Part shown: in pieces, positions 34,935 to 48,000 of the stretch
Layout: every line of letters starts with the position of its first letter
How positions within the stretch are numbered: position 1 is the first letter of the stretch
Program-made: the position numbers and the translations under genes
Notes under the pieces: model-generated
The model's database searches: none
Seen by the model: only the letters and a program-made list of their open reading frames with translations
Told to the model about the DNA's origin: nothing
NCBI GenBank assembly: GCA_900073065.1
Contig: FJOG01000001.1
Location: 128,553-192,552 of the forward strand
Source of the DNA: Phialocephala subalpina
Lineage: Eukaryota; Ascomycota; Leotiomycetes; Helotiales; Mollisiaceae
Direction: 5' to 3'
Length of the DNA stretch: 64,000 nt

Positions 34935-36310
34935 TTAAGACATAAAATATGGTACAACGGGATCTTGCGCATGAACTTTAAACATATTCACAGGCTCAAA
35001 GAAGCTTGCCTTGTACGATCTCTCGTGCGTCGTGTAGTTGACGTATCTATCACCGATTAGTACAATCTTCCTTCCATTCCCAAGAATAAAACTCACTGTA
35101 TGTCGAATCTGCTCCCATACTTCGCACGCCATTCCGGGATTACCAAGAATCGACCAAGCCAAACACCCAACCACATTAACGCCTTCATGGATTACAATTA
35201 AAATCCCCTCTACATACTACTTATAATAAGAACTTCGAATGGGGTCGAAGACGATGTCAGGTTTGTTCGTTTTGGCGCCTTCGAAAGGCTCTGCGAAGCC
35301 GAACTCGGTTATTGCAATTCCACCCTTCGACTTCCATTTGTCCGTGATGAAGTGAAGGAAGGCAGGTACCCATTGTGTCATGCCAACTGATCATCCCCAG
35401 AGATGTAATATGTGAACAGAGTTGAACCGCGTGTGTCCATAACATACTGTAACTGATCGTAGAAGGGACAGTCCTCATAGCAGCCGTGCATAAAATTTGA
35501 CAGTGTCCGGATGCTAGTCGTCCACAATTTGCCCAACATCTCATGCGATTTCCACGGCAACGTCTCGAAGCTTGCCACGACGTCAAGCGGGTAATTCACC
35601 ATCGTGATCTCGATACCATTTAGTGCCAAGTCTAAAGTCCCAATATCGATCTGCAGCCCAATGAAACGGCACGTGCGAAAGTGGAAAGGCATGAAAATCT
35701 CTTCCGTGTCCTCATCCTGACAGTACCCAAGCCTCCATGGCGCTCCCAGACCGGTGGAATCCTGAAACTTATGGACCCTGGCGGGCACCCACTCCAGCTG
35801 TTGAGGGCCGATTCTGCCATGATTCTCATAAACGTGCAGAAAATCATATTCTGCCAAGTTGGTCGGCAGGATGGCGGAGGAGTCAATGGCCGTCTCCCAA
35901 GACCTGCTGCTTTGGATCTGGGCCTTCCAAAAATCGTCGCATCGCAAGGCTCTGACCATCAATCCCCCAATAGGTAATCTGGGAAAGCTAGATGCATAAT
36001 TGGTGGCGTGAAAGAAGCGCAGAACGTGAACTCCGATCTCGTTCCTTCCCAGCTGGAGAAATGGGGAAAGATCAATCTCATCATAGAATCAGAGATGGGG
36101 GTCGCCTTTGACTGGACCAACTGTAACCATTCGACCATTGATGTACAGCTTGTATTTAGTATCTGCCGTGATTTGGATAGTCAAAGGCTTCGTTGGACCT
36201 CTTCAACCAGTTAAGGTCTTGCGGAAATGGATAAATAGCCCTGCCGTATCGGAGCGTTCTTCGGTGAATTGAGGATGCGACATCCAGTGGTGTCCTCGTC
36301 TTCCTGCCAT
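34935..36310 (-). pseudogene. GH78-like/GH1 chimeric relic
   Basis: From 36310 down to 35378 the protein reads as the N-terminal part of a fungal alpha-L-rhamnosidase-type (GH78) enzyme: [58 protein letters not shown], then CPFYDQLQYVMDTRGSTLFTY and SGDDQLA. It contains TGA at 36205-36203 and 36091-36089; the latter stands in the place of Trp in GDPHL-W-FYDEID. Immediately after SGDDQLA another frame begins with TQWVPAFLHFITDKW and continues as the C-terminal part of a GH1 beta-glucosidase: GGIAITEFGFAEPF (with the GH1 nucleophile Glu), DPIRSSYYK, a TAG, EGVNVVGCLAWSIL, DRYVNYTTHERSYKASFFE. The two enzymes are each truncated at the same point, so a deletion seems to have fused them. Both halves are dead. 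Confidence 0.72.
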
Positions 36311-37667
36311 TGGGAGACGGAATGAGAGCCAATCAAGCCTAAGATTTCAGATAATGAAAAGTCTCCCAGAGGTCAACAACACTTCGATTGCAGAACTGAG
36401 AAAGGTTCAAGCAATGGCCCTAACATGTAAATTGATCAAGAGAGTACTGCGTAGCAACCAATCCAATGGATCCGCAAATGCTCCAAACTGTGAAAGAAGA
36501 TGATAGATTTGGTGGTCGGTTGTTAATGGCCGAGTTGCTGCGACTTTACAGGGCCAGCTTTCATCCCCCGTTCAGATGCCGGTAAGGACGCATTCTGAGT
36601 CGGCCGCCCTCTTTGGTAATTGGGGTAGACGCGGAGTATGTTCCACCGGACGCCCGACATTTCGCTAACGCAGTGACTCGGAATCAATTAACACGAAGAT
36701 GCGCCACATCAACGGAAGTCGTAATTATATGCAAGCCAAAAGTAGGCTAAATCTAGACATCACGAGGCAAATACGGATTTTCATGTTGTAACTTCCAGCC
36801 ACAAGTGCGGAGTGCAGGTCCCCCCCTGTCGGTCGTATTTGCACCGGAAAACATTATGTTTCTTCGTACCCAGCAGGAGCTGTGCCTAGGTTGTGCGCCG
36901 CAAATTTGCATGTCATCGAAATTCAGGTTCAAACATGGTAACATGGTCATGCCCCACACTATGCTTCCAAGCCCAGCTAGACTGATCGACCGCAGCTCTC
37001 GTTCCATAAAGTCTCGAAGGAGTGTCGTTGTGACTGCAGGATTCGGCCCTTTGCGGAGAAGAGACAGCCGCGGTGCGTCCATGGGTATTGACTCGAGGTA
37101 AGCCATCCCTCATGCTTTGTGGATGGGGCGTAGGTCAACAATAACGTTCGACGATGGCGATGACCTGAGTAGGCGTCAGTTGAGCATCAGAGCCATCACG
37201 TAGATTAGACATCTTCTGGGCTAGCTCAAAGCTTTAAAGACCTTATTCTTACGACTCTTGTAACTTCTATTACTCGGTAGACAAAATGATGTGAAATTAT
37301 ACAAAACCTTCAAGTGCCTCTAGAACTCCCTAGCGGTAGCGTCTACTGTGACTGGCAATAGGGCACAGATTGCTGAGGTGAAATTTGGAGTCTCAACGAA
37401 AGCAGCTCAGTAGGATATTCTTACTATTTATAATCACATTCGTTCAGTGATGATGGTCTAAACTTCACACTGTGGCCCCCGCAGCAGGGTCTATCAACCG
37501 TTGGTTCGCTGCTTTCCGTGCCTTGTTATCATGATAGTTTGAAATTCGACATTTGCCTTTACAGATACGCCAGCAGAGCCGCTGATGCCTTGAGCGTGAA
37601 AGTGACCTCTCCAGATGAAACCCTTGCATTTTCAGCGGCAGGTTCGCTAACGAGAGCGCGATCGCTG
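36311..37667. other. Intergenic, no supported gene
   Basis: A minus-strand frame of 117 codons at 36753-37106 is open but unrecognised. It may belong to the decayed material around it. Confidence 0.4.
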
Positions 37668-38916
37668 CTAGAGAAATATTGGCCTAGAAACGTAAGAGGT
37701 TAATATCTGCGTGGGCAAGGTACGGTAAGGAGAAGGCAGAGTACCTCCTATGGTGGGCAGAAGAGAGGGTTCGTTATGAACCACACCAGCCCTTAACTCG
37801 CTCGAACTCCCAGTCATGCGTATTGCGCGAACAGTCCCGTTTTGCAAACCAGTCATCGTGAAGCTGGATGCTGTGCGGGTCCCGTTGCCTAAAGGTAGTC
37901 CATGTTAATGGAGACTGCCTTCGCGGGCTTCCCCTTCTTGTAGATCACATATTACGCATACGATGTGTTTCCCTGCATCATCCGCCAATATCTGCTACCC
38001 ACCCACAACTGCGAGCACAGCCAGGTAAGCACAATAGAAAGGTGTATGAATTACGTCGGCTCCCCACCAGTTGAAGTATGCTGCATCTCGGTCGGATCTG
38101 CGTGTAGCAAGTGATATGTTTTGGGGCTGTACCTTGATTTACTGTGCCCTGGTGATAGAACACACGGTGCATACCCATGGAGAGAGAGCGTAGAGAACGG
38201 TCCAAAGTGGATATTGCAGCTCCGAAAGTAGAGTCTATGGCTAAATTTTCCGAGTGAAAACTGGTTTCGCCTTCTCAAAGCGCATTAGTATTTGGTCATC
38301 TATTTGTCAGTGTTTAGAGGATGTGAAGATGTTAAAATCCGGACTACTTACCTAAAATGAAGTCACGTCCAAATGCATTGGCAGCGGATATCTTGTTGGC
38401 AAAGACGGCCAGATCCGAGACTGTGTGGTTGTGGTTCATCTCCGCATTCAAGTTCTTTCCTGACGCATACAAATGCCCTGAGCACCTCTTCGTGGCAGCA
38501 CGAATAGTGGCTTTATATGCTGTGCTGATAAGATATTGCGTGCTTGTGTACAATGGATATTCAGTGTTCCCAGCATACGACCCAGCTGCGAGAATCGGGA
38601 GTGGTTCTTTCCAGACATCAATGAATCCCCTGAGCCCAGCTAGCAGCATTCGCGCCCTCCTGGATTATATTCCATGGACTGACCGCGTCAGGTTTCCTTT
38701 GGTACAGATATGGAGTATTTTTTGATACACTAAGCGGATCTACCATACTATAACTAATATATCCCTTGAATTAGAATCATAAGTTACCCTGTCCTATATC
38801 GTTCCACCAATGCGTACAAGCAAGGTTTTCTTGTACACTTTGGTTAACTGGTCCAAACATTGAAGAACCGGCGCAACATTGGTCATATATGATGGCGACA
38901 TGAAGAATTCAAAGCT
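37668..38916 (-). pseudogene. GH79-like beta-glucuronidase relic
   Basis: Minus-strand fragments in changing frames follow the GH79 order. Near 38850 is VRIGGTI-stop-DRVTYD, where the family has GGTTQDRATYD, so CAG became TAG. At 38344-38649: YTSTQYLISTAYKATIRAATKR, SGHLYASGKNL and NHNHTVSDLAVFANKI, then GRDFILGK. At 38051-38205: DRSLRSLSMGMHRVFYHQGTVNQ, a GT..CAG intron-like segment, then YFNWWGAD. At 37668-37860: FTMTGLQNGTVRAIRMTG, typical of the C-terminal beta-domain. Frameshifts and stops are spread along the gene. In life it would have been a secreted beta-glucuronidase/heparanase-like hydrolase. Confidence 0.68.
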
Positions 38917-40615
38917 ACGAAAAGATTTTCTGTCAACAGAAGAGCCATGTGGAGTGTCCCTTTCGTAGATGGTGGCTTACGAAGTCCCCAACGGGGTACG
39001 ATCCAGCGGTGCTGCTCTAGAGGGTATGACTGAGGGCGCAAGATATGTCATTGCAGCAGCATGAACGTGAGAGACAGTGTTGATGGCAAGACCTATCCAT
39101 GTGATCGAAGAACCGCGCATCCCGAAGGATACCAGAGAAATTTTGGTCGAACTGTCGAATCTGTTTACGACATCCGTGCTGCAAGTCGCAATGGCCCTGA
39201 ACGGGAATGCATCTTTGTAAGTCACCATTTGTACAAGTACAGTCACTGGACTGACAAAGGAATATCAACCTGGCGGGCAAGGATAAACGAGAACGTGGAC
39301 TAGAATGGTAGTAAAAGAGCGGGGTAAATGACGTCCAAGTTCAGGACAGGATCAAAAGCCAAAAAGGGAAATCTGGGGACATGAGGAATTGTTCGAGCGA
39401 CCAAAGTTTTTTCACAGCTCTGTCGCTGATGCACCGAATCTTCAAGTCAAGACAATTGGATATCCGTCACCTACTTCGTACCTATGCCTGTAGTAGCTTA
39501 GAATTGATTTTCCAAGAGAGTGCTTGCCGCTACTCTTTCAGCAAGCACTTCTTCTGTTCTTCCAAGGCCGCTGACCCCTTCATACCTCCACCCAACGCAG
39601 ATACTGCATCTCTAGTCTCCGCCTCACTCCTACTGTAATCACCTCATGCCCCGCACCCAGCCCTCTCCGCTCTTGACTTGGAAATGACGACAGCTTCCGC
39701 GCTTTCGTATTGGGCGTCCTCGTTCACTTAACTCTTTTCTTCCTAGTCTCATGTTCTGGCGAGGAAGTGTCGTTGCCGGTGGCCTTCTACTCGACTGTCA
39801 AACGGCCCCTTTCTTCCTTCTGCGCGGTGGAATAACAATAATGGGCAACATTATTATTGTGGCGATCCCGATCCTGTGGCTTAGATCATGCAGTCAATCG
39901 CGTCTTGAATCGTGCTAGCATCAATTGCTTGATGGGGTCTGCATGAGTAAGTTAATGATAACTAAGCCGATGAGTCTCTGATGCCTGACGCGACCTGAGG
40001 GCATCGTAGTGCACGTGTCAGCTTTCGCATACCCGTACCGAAGGGTACTGTACGGGCCAGGTGGGTGGGTCCTTTGCAAGGCTGGTGGCGCCTTCGCATT
40101 CGTATACGTACACATTTCTTCTTTGAGCTAGCTCCCGCCAAGGCACTGGAGTACGCCAGGCCTATACTATGGAGGCTGTCATACTTACACCCTACATTCA
40201 TATGCTAGAACAACAACCCGAATACGCCTCCGCCAAATTTAAGGATTTTAGGTAATGGACGACAGGAGTCAATGGCTTCACGACACCACCTGCTGGATCT
40301 ATTCGTTCTGTAAGCGGAATCTCAGACCTTTGGCGTTCGATATACTTCGTACGTAATTAGGTCTTGCCGCTTGCATGACCCGAAAGCCATACGGCGATTA
40401 TATCGTTGTCTTCAAACTCTTGGTTATGGGCAAACGCTACACGCAATATCCATGTCGTCGGACAGCGCGATGATATAATTGGCGCTGTCGATAAGCCTCC
40501 TCTTGAAGGTGTTAGTTCTCCACGAAGTCATCCGCCTATAAATTATCAGCTCTGCTCCCTCTCCACAGAAGCCACAAAGTACTTCGCCTCCGTTGCTTTT
40601 ACTGCACAAGTAAAA
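38917..40615. other. Intergenic, no supported gene
   Basis: A minus-strand frame at 38977-39280 is open but without family signal; it may be more decayed 5' material. The last ~600 bp form the GH3 promoter region. It has TTCGTATACG near 40100 but no motif I would call. Confidence 0.4.
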
Positions 40616-43157
40616 ATGGTCATCATGACTATTCGCGGACCTCCGCTGCTCGTCTCTCTCCTATTCGGAATCGTCATGGCAGCGGACACACATTTTACCA
40701 GCCCAGAGGTTCTACCATCACGTATGCATCATCTAATCACTTCCCCTACGTACTGGTTTTGTCATAAGCATGAATCTGTTACTAACATCATCCTAGCGGA
40801 AACTCAGGGAGTTGGTTGGACCGACGCATATAACAAGGCTGATAACCTCGTGTCGAAGCTGACCATAGAGCAGAAAGTCTCCCTTGTTACTGGCTACTAT
40901 GGTGCCAGCGGATGTAATGGCAATATTGCACCCATCCCGTCTCTCGGATTTGGTGGTTTGTGTTTACAAGACGGTCCAGTTGGTATTCGACTCGCCGATC
41001 TTGCAAGCACCTTTCCCGCAGGTTTGACCGCGGCTGCAACTTGGGATAAAGACCTCATATACGACCGTGGCAAAGCAATCGGTTCTGAATTCCGTGGCAA
41101 AGGAGCCAATGTGATACTTGGGTAAGTAACATAAACCTGCCAGATAGCTTTGGCACGCACAATGCTCGTCCCTCGTGCTAACTCGCCTTTGCAGACCCGT
41201 TGGTGGACCTCTCGGCAGACATTTGTTGGGCGGCCGCAATTGGGAAGGGTTCTCGCCAGACCCTTATTTGACAGGTGTTGCGATGGCTTCCTCTATCAAG
41301 GGCATCCAGGACGCAGGTATTCAAGCAACTGCCAAGCACTTCATTGGCAACGAACAGGAGACCATGAGAGGAGGGTCCCTCACTGCCAATGGAACGCTTG
41401 TTGATGCTATTTCGTCTAACATTGATGATCGCACCATGCATGAGCTCTATCTATGGCCCTTTGCTGACGCGGTGAAGAGTGGTGTATCAAGTGTTATGTG
41501 CAGCTACAATCGAGTCAACCAAACCTACTCATGCGAGAACTCGAAGATACTCAATGGACTCCTGAAGGGGGAGCTGGGCTTCCAGGGCTACGTGGTTTCT
41601 GATTGGTCTGCTACCCATTCGGGGGTAAAGGCCATCACATCGGGATTGGATATGAATATGCCAGGTCCGATTTCTGATGCCGATCCCACGTCCAACAACA
41701 CTTACTTTGGCCAAAATATCACCCTGGCCGTAAACAATGGGTCTCTTCCTGAAGACCGCCTCGACGACATGGCCCGCCGAGTTCTCACCCCGTACTTCTT
41801 CCTTGGACAAGACGCCACGGACTTCCCAACTGTCGACCCCTCCACCATATACGTCCTCCTGCAGACATATGGCTATTCTGCAACTTCCCTTGGTTTGCCT
41901 CCAGCACCCGCATCACGGGATGTGAGGCAAGACCATAAGAAGTTGATCCGGGAAATGGGTGCCGCTGGAGTCGTTCTTCTAAAGAACACCAATGGAACGC
42001 TTCCTTTACGCAGTCAGACTAATATCGGAGTCTTCGGTAACAGTGCTGGTGATGTAACTGACGGACTTTACTATGAGGGTACCAAAGCTAGCGGGACCGG
42101 GTTCGGTTTTCAGCAGGGGACACTCTCGGTTGGAGGAGGCTCGGGCACTGGGCGGAGCACTTACATTATCTCGCCTCTGCAAACACTCCTAGAACGCAGC
42201 GATGCACGCGTTCAATACATCCTCGACAACGAATTCATCGCGAGTGGAGATCTGAGCAGCATTTACCCGACTCCTGATGCCTGCCTGGTGTTCCTCAAGA
42301 CCTGGGCATCAGAAGGCTACGATCGCACATCTTTTGAAAACGACTGGGATTCCACGGTAGTTGTCAACAATATCACAGCCAAATGTCCAAACACGGTTGT
42401 CATTACTCACTCAGGAGGAGTCAACACCATGCCATGGGCATCAAACCCCAACGTGACCGCCATCCTAGCCGCTCATTACCCTGGCCAAGAAAGCGGAAAC
42501 TCGATTGTGGACGTCCTTTACGGAGATGTCAATCCTTCCGGCCGGCTTCCCTACACAATTCCCGCAAAAGAGAGCGACTATGACATTCCTGTTGTCAATG
42601 TGACTGGTCCCGAAGCACTCGACTCGTCAGCTTGGCAATCCGACTTCGCTGAAGGACTTTTCATTGACTATCGCCATTTTGATGCAAAGAACATCACTCC
42701 GCTGTTTGAATTTGGTTTTGGCCTAAGCTATACGACTTATGGCATCAACGAGCCCCCTTCAGTCAAGTCAGTCAATAACATCTCCTCTCCTTTCCCACTC
42801 CCTTCCACAACCGTCGCTCCTGGAGGCAACCCCGACCTGTATACGGAGCTGTTCAATGTGAAGGCCAATGTTAGCAATACTGGTGCCGTTCCAGGTGCCG
42901 CTGTCCTCCAGCTCTATGTGTCGCTGAAGGATGCGGCAGTTCCCGAAGGGACACCAGTGAGGGTTCTCCGCGGATTTGAGAAGGTACATATTGAGCCTGG
43001 CGACTCCGCCGCTGTTGAGTTCCAGCTCACAAGGAGAGATCTAAGTTTTTGGAATACCACTGCCCAAGATTGGCAAATACCGGCTGGCGATGCTTTACTG
43101 AGTCTCGGTTTTAGTTCTCGGGACCTGCGAAGCAGTTCTAAAGTCAGGCTCTTGTGA
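40616..43157 (+). CDS. Secreted GH3 beta-glucosidase, 3 exons
   Basis: Exons 40616-40721, 40797-41121 and 41195-43157 join to 797 aa. The introns (75 and 73 bp) have GTATGC/CCTAG and GTAAGT/TGCAG ends and conserve frame. The N-terminus (MVIMTIRGPPLLVSLLFGIVMA) is a signal peptide; a second ATG three codons later is possible. The barrel domain carries GGLCLQDGPVGIR, AAATWDKDL, GRNWEGF, KHFIGNEQET and the nucleophile motif VVSDW (Asp280). The C-terminal half has GQESGNSIVDVLYGDVNPSGRLPYT and the fibronectin-III-like [19 protein letters not shown], ending with RGFEKVHIEPGDSAAVEF. It is clearly distinct from the GH3 gene at 8775-11566 (shorter, different intron positions). No lesion is seen, although the genes on its left are all dead. 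Confidence 0.95.
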
Positions 43158-43303
43158 GCTGGCCATGACCTGCTAATTGTCTGACACCCCTCAAAGTTTG
43201 GACGTATATAATCTATCTTAGCTTTCTCGACTTAATATTTTCTTGTGATTTTCGGAATCAGATCTGAAGCTAGAACGATCTCGGCCGACATAACTAAATC
43301 ATT

Positions 43304-43612
43304 TCATATAAGGCCGATGCCACTTAATTCGGCTTCTGCCGGAAGAACGCTTGGGCAACTTGTCACGTCTCTTCTCAGCCGTTCCTTTATAAAATCAAGC
43401 ATAGCCTCCTGAAATATTTGACCTCTTAGCATAAAGTGAGCACTTGGATGGTACAGGATCAAACGATTCTCGCACCTCCCTACTAACTTTAGCGTGTGAT
43501 CCCCTTGTATAATCGAATCAAAATTCCCAACAAATTGCAAAACAAGTGTCTGAATTCGCAAATAGTAGAGAAATTTGTACTGAGGGTGAAACAATATGAA
43601 GCCGCTAGAGTA
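43304..43612 (-). pseudogene. FSH1-type serine hydrolase, C-terminal remnant
   Basis: The translation SSGFILFHPQYKFLYYLRIQ, TLVLQFVGNFDSII, LKLVGRCENRLILYHPSAHF and AMLDFIKERL matches the C-terminal third of FSH1-family serine hydrolases. It includes the catalytic Asp (GNFDSII; family GxxDxxV) and His (YHPSAHF; family HPGGHF). No nucleophile Ser region could be found upstream on this strand, so it is a truncated copy. Such hydrolases often accompany secondary-metabolite genes; none is seen here. Confidence 0.5.
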
Positions 43613-44040
43613 GATAGCAAAATAGAATGGCGGTGGAAGTAGCTGTATACCGCGTTAGTCCTGCTCATCTAGTTTACACCTTTAGATCCATGCTAGGGTT
43701 GAAATATACAAAGAACATACTCTTGAATCGATCTGGAAGTTGTGCATGAGCTCGGGGGGATGCTCGGCGTTCCGCCTAATATATGAGCTGTGGTTACACT
43801 AGCAGAAAATCCAATAATCCCTATAAAGGGACTTGCTGTTCAGATTACTTCGAGCCTATAACGAATCGTTTGTTTATAACCTTGCATTACTTCCGTCATG
43901 CAATCTCCAAACCCCTAAGTCCAGGCGTCGAAGTCTCCTTCCTCCAGTAATTAAACTTGTAGGCTAGATGCGATATAATGCAATGGGATAAAACAATTCA
44001 ATTCTACCTAGAAAAAATAAGTAAGCATTTTGGAGGATAT
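43613..44040. other. Upstream flank of FSH1 remnant, no gene
   Basis: About 430 bp in which composition turns AT-rich towards the right. No frame or motif is supported. Confidence 0.4.
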
Positions 44041-44110
44041 TATAGTAGGGTTATACGAGTTTCTCGAAAATCCTTATTTATATTAAGTAGTTTCGGGGGT
44101 TTATATTAAC
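44041..44110 (+). repeat. LTR-like fragment, inverted partner at 58.5 kb
   Basis: About 70 bp reading TATAGTAGGGTTATACGAG and TAGTTTCGGGGG match, with G-to-A and C-to-T type differences, the reverse complement of 58440-58509. The less mutated copy starts TGTGACAGGGTCATACGAG, a TG start as in LTRs. It is probably the end of an LTR element or a solo-LTR piece. Confidence 0.5.
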
Positions 44111-44520
44111 TATATACTCCCTAGTATAAAGCTTTTTACTTTCTAAGAATAATTAAATTTCTTTACTTATTTCATTTATAAGTTTATTTATATATAATTG
44201 ATTATTTTATATAATAATTATCGAATTAATTTAATTTATTAATTGAAACGAAATAATTTATATTTAAGCGCTTATTTATTACCTTTTTATATTATTTTTT
44301 TAATTTCTATTAAATTATCGAATAATATATTATTTATAATAAAAATTAATTATAAATTACTTTTTTTTTTAAATTATTCGAATTTATTATTTAAAGGATT
44401 AATTAATATATTTTTTATAAATTTTCTTAAAATTAATAAACTTTTTATAAGCGATTCGATAATAAAAATCTAAATAATAAAATATATAATTTTATATTTT
44501 ATATTTTGTTTAATAATTAT
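44111..44520. repeat. AT-rich island left of the copia element
   Basis: This is almost pure A/T sequence. The open frame at 44243-44473 is a composition artefact. It is probably RIP-degraded repeat DNA. Confidence 0.5.
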
Positions 44521-44726
44521 TATTGGTATTACTAGGGATATTAATTCATATATGAAAAGGTTAGAAACGAAATATAATAAGATTATACTATTATATTCGT
44601 TGAGTTATAAATGATCAAAAGTAAGAGCGTAAAGTTAAAGAGTTATATCCTCTAACTTTGCGCGTTCTCACGCTAGTCCTAATGCAGCCTAGCGTCGCAC
44701 GTGATCACGTGCTTACTCTTATACCC
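44521..44726 (-). repeat. Left (3') LTR of the copia element
   Basis: It is a ~90% match by eye to 51060-51266, with mostly transition differences. On the minus strand it would begin TGGGTATAAG, the first base lying in the N run, and end ACTAACA-like (here mutated). It contains the palindrome GCACGTGATCACGTGC at 44697-44712. Confidence 0.85.
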
Positions 44727-45033
44727 NNNNNNNNNNNNNNNNNNNNNNNNNNNNNNNNNNNNNNNNNNNNNNNNNNNNNNNNNNNNNNNNNNNNNNNNNN
44801 NNNNNNNNNNNNNNNNNNNNNNNNNNNNNNNNNNNNNNNNNNNNNNNNNNNNNNNNNNNNNNNNNNNNNNNNNNNNNNNNNNNNNNNNNNNNNNNNNNNN
44901 NNNNNNNNNNNNNNNNNNNNNNNNNNNNNNNNNNNNNNNNNNNNNNNNNNNNNNNNNNNNNNNNNNNNNNNNNNNNNNNNNNNNNNNNNNNNNNNNNNNN
45001 NNNNNNNNNNNNNNNNNNNNNNNNNNNNNNNNN
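44727..45033. other. Assembly gap (307 N)
   Basis: An N run between the left LTR and the RNase H end of the copia interior. The length is as given in the assembly. Confidence 0.99.
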
Positions 45034-48000
45034 ACATTGGCACTTCTTTCTTTATGGTAAAGACGAAGACTAGTTTTCCAGAGAAACAAACGCAATTATC
45101 CTCCACTTTTACCGTATACCGTTAATACGTAAGACTCGCTGATTTTCTAGTAGTTGCCTAAAATATCAGGCTAAAAGAGGGGGATTTCCCCCACTTCTGG
45201 CCTTATCGGTCAGGTAGCTATAACTCTAGAACGCAACGCGTAAATCACTTTTTCACCCTTTTTTGTCTTTTTCTTTTTATTTCTCTCCGCTTTACTCCAC
45301 TATTCCATTGTCTTTTCCTCTCTTGACCTATCTTTCTATTCTTATCATAAGGTAATTAGTATTTAGGAACTTCTTTAAAGTCTTGTTAAATACTAACTTC
45401 GTTATAATATCAGCCATATTATCTTGCCCATTAATCCACCGAATCTCTTGTAACTCCCTACGCTTATACGATTAACATAAAGCCATAATATCGATCATTA
45501 AACGCTTTTCCTTGGTAATACCTAGTTTGACCAAGTATTTATATAAAGAATAAAAGTCGGTGTATATAATAATAGGAATAATAGGAAATCCAAGTTATTC
45601 CATAATCATGTTAATAGTAATACTAATAGTAATAGCCATATCTACTCCTCTTATTATACCGTATATCTCAAAGGCTAATATACTCCTAGTCACGCGTTTG
45701 CTTTTCGTCGAGCTTTAGTATATAAGGTTGCCCTTAAGTTCGAATTCCTTATTATCCGATCAAATCGATTTATTCGCAAGAATAATTTTATATTTAATCT
45801 AAGAGTTAAAATCTTTATTATTTACGAATAATCTATTAATAAAAACGAATAACTTAGCCATAAATAGTTAGAGAAAGATATATATTATGCCTTTATTTAT
45901 ATTGTCGATTTGTTATTTGAGTTTCTTATTAAGAGTAGCAACTTCTTCTTTAGTCGGGTCTTAATGCTAAGTAGCAACGGATAAATCAAAAACCGCCTTT
46001 AGTTGGCAGATAATAGTAATATATGCTCTTCTAGCGCGCTATTCTCTATAATCGGCCTGGAAATTAGCAGATTTAATATTAATTAACTTAAATTTCTTAT
46101 TTTGCTCCTTTTGTCTTAGCTCGATCATATTTCCGTGCTAAGACAAAACACATCTATTGAAAATTAATAGCGTATCCGGGGTTAAGGCTTCCTTGGGTTT
46201 AACCAAAAATTTAGCTTTTTTAAGCTCGTTTTCCTTAAGGGCAAAAAATAATCCGTTTGCCAAAATGAGAGTATTATCTGTTTATATGCTAATAACGCCA
46301 AATATATCTTTCGTAATTATAATTAAAAAGCAAGGGTCGTATATCGATGTAATTATGGATAACTTCTCCTTATAATACTTATGGTATATAGCCTACCAAT
46401 GGGTTTTGGCTTCCGCAATACCATATAAAGGCTTTAAAATAATTATAATAATATCGGGTGGATATAAGTAACGTGTTTCCTTTAGTAATCGTGCCAATAT
46501 AAATCGTTAGAAGTTTATTGCAAATTAAGTATAGGCTTAAGTAATATCTCGAATCCCTAGTCTAATCTTCTTACTTGGAAGTTAAACTAGAGTAAATACT
46601 AGTACTATAATAACTCGCTGATTAGCTCGTTGGATTATCGGAGATTATATAAGAATTATTTGCTTTCCCTTATCGTTATAGCCTTAAATTACGAGTTTTG
46701 ATTTCTCATATAAACTATTCGTAACTTTGCCCTTAATTTCGTTGATTAGTCTCGAATTAAAGATACGAACTCTAGTATATTTAATATAGTCGAGCTTCGT
46801 GAGGTTAAATACCCCTCCGGCAATAAGACCGTTTATTTCTTTCTTTTGAGAAGCTTTAAATAAATATCCAAAGGTGGTGATTATACCCTCCCGACGTAGC
46901 TTTAAAGCTAACTCCATATTAGACTTCTTTTTGCTTATTATAAAAGATATAGATAATATGCCTCCGTCCTTAATAATAGCCGTAAAGACGTTATCAAAGT
47001 CCTTGCTATCCACGTTTTTAGCGTAGTAATAGTGGACTTTATTTCGTGATCTCTTAGGTTTACCTCGACCGCGGCGCTAGACTAGCTTATCTTGCTCGAT
47101 CGGCTTTTTATAATCTAGATTATCCTTATTTATATCGTTTAACGAGGAAATTCGAGGGGTGGGGTCGTCGATAACTAGTTGCTTATTATCGTCTTACTCC
47201 TTATAATATAGTTTAATTATTATTAATCGGAAATTCGTTGGTCCGTAGGGCATATTAATAGTATAAGTCTTATTATTCGTATCTAATAGTTTATATAAAT
47301 TATTCTATCCTCCCTTCTCGCGCTAAACGCGTATATTAGATATGATTAATAATCCTAGAGTAATCGTAGTATTTGGCCTATTTCTTATGGTTAGCGCGTT
47401 TATAACCTATCGTTTAGCGTGAAGGCGTTGGACTTCCTTAGTAATTACGCGGATTGCCTTAGTTCTCTTAATAACTAATAGTGATAATGCGTTTTTACTA
47501 GTTATTCTAGGGTAGGCCCTAAAGACTAATAAAGTTAATATAAGTCCATTAAGTCCGATTAAATCGTTAATAGCCTTAATTGCCATTTGCAAAACCAAGT
47601 CCTTATTAACTTGTTCACGAATTAGCTTATCGCGAATAATTTCGTAGGCTTGTTATAGCGGAGTATAATATCTTTCCACTTTTCTTACGCTATTATAGGC
47701 TTTAATAAGGATTTCCTTAATCTCGATTACCATAGATTTAGCGTGTTATCGGAATTCTATTAATGAAAAGTTATTTTTAGCGTTATATATAATATAATCA
47801 AGTGGTTTTTAATATATATTAATCTAGTATATACGCAGAGTATTTTATGTCTCTCTCGCAGATATATCCTTAAGAAATCGGGCTACTTGAAATACTATAA
47901 ACGAGTTTACTACTTATAAAATTAGCTTGCCGTTTAAGTATAAAATATCGATAATAACTAAGTAATTAAATTCGTAGTCGTTTTATAAAGTAAACTTGAA

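Noticed and set aside
44243..44473. 76-codon I/L/F/N-rich plus-strand frame
   Set aside because: Pure A/T sequence encodes such strings by composition; no start context or family.
44658..45125. Open frames across the second N run
   Set aside because: These are artefacts of N translation in and beside the left LTR.
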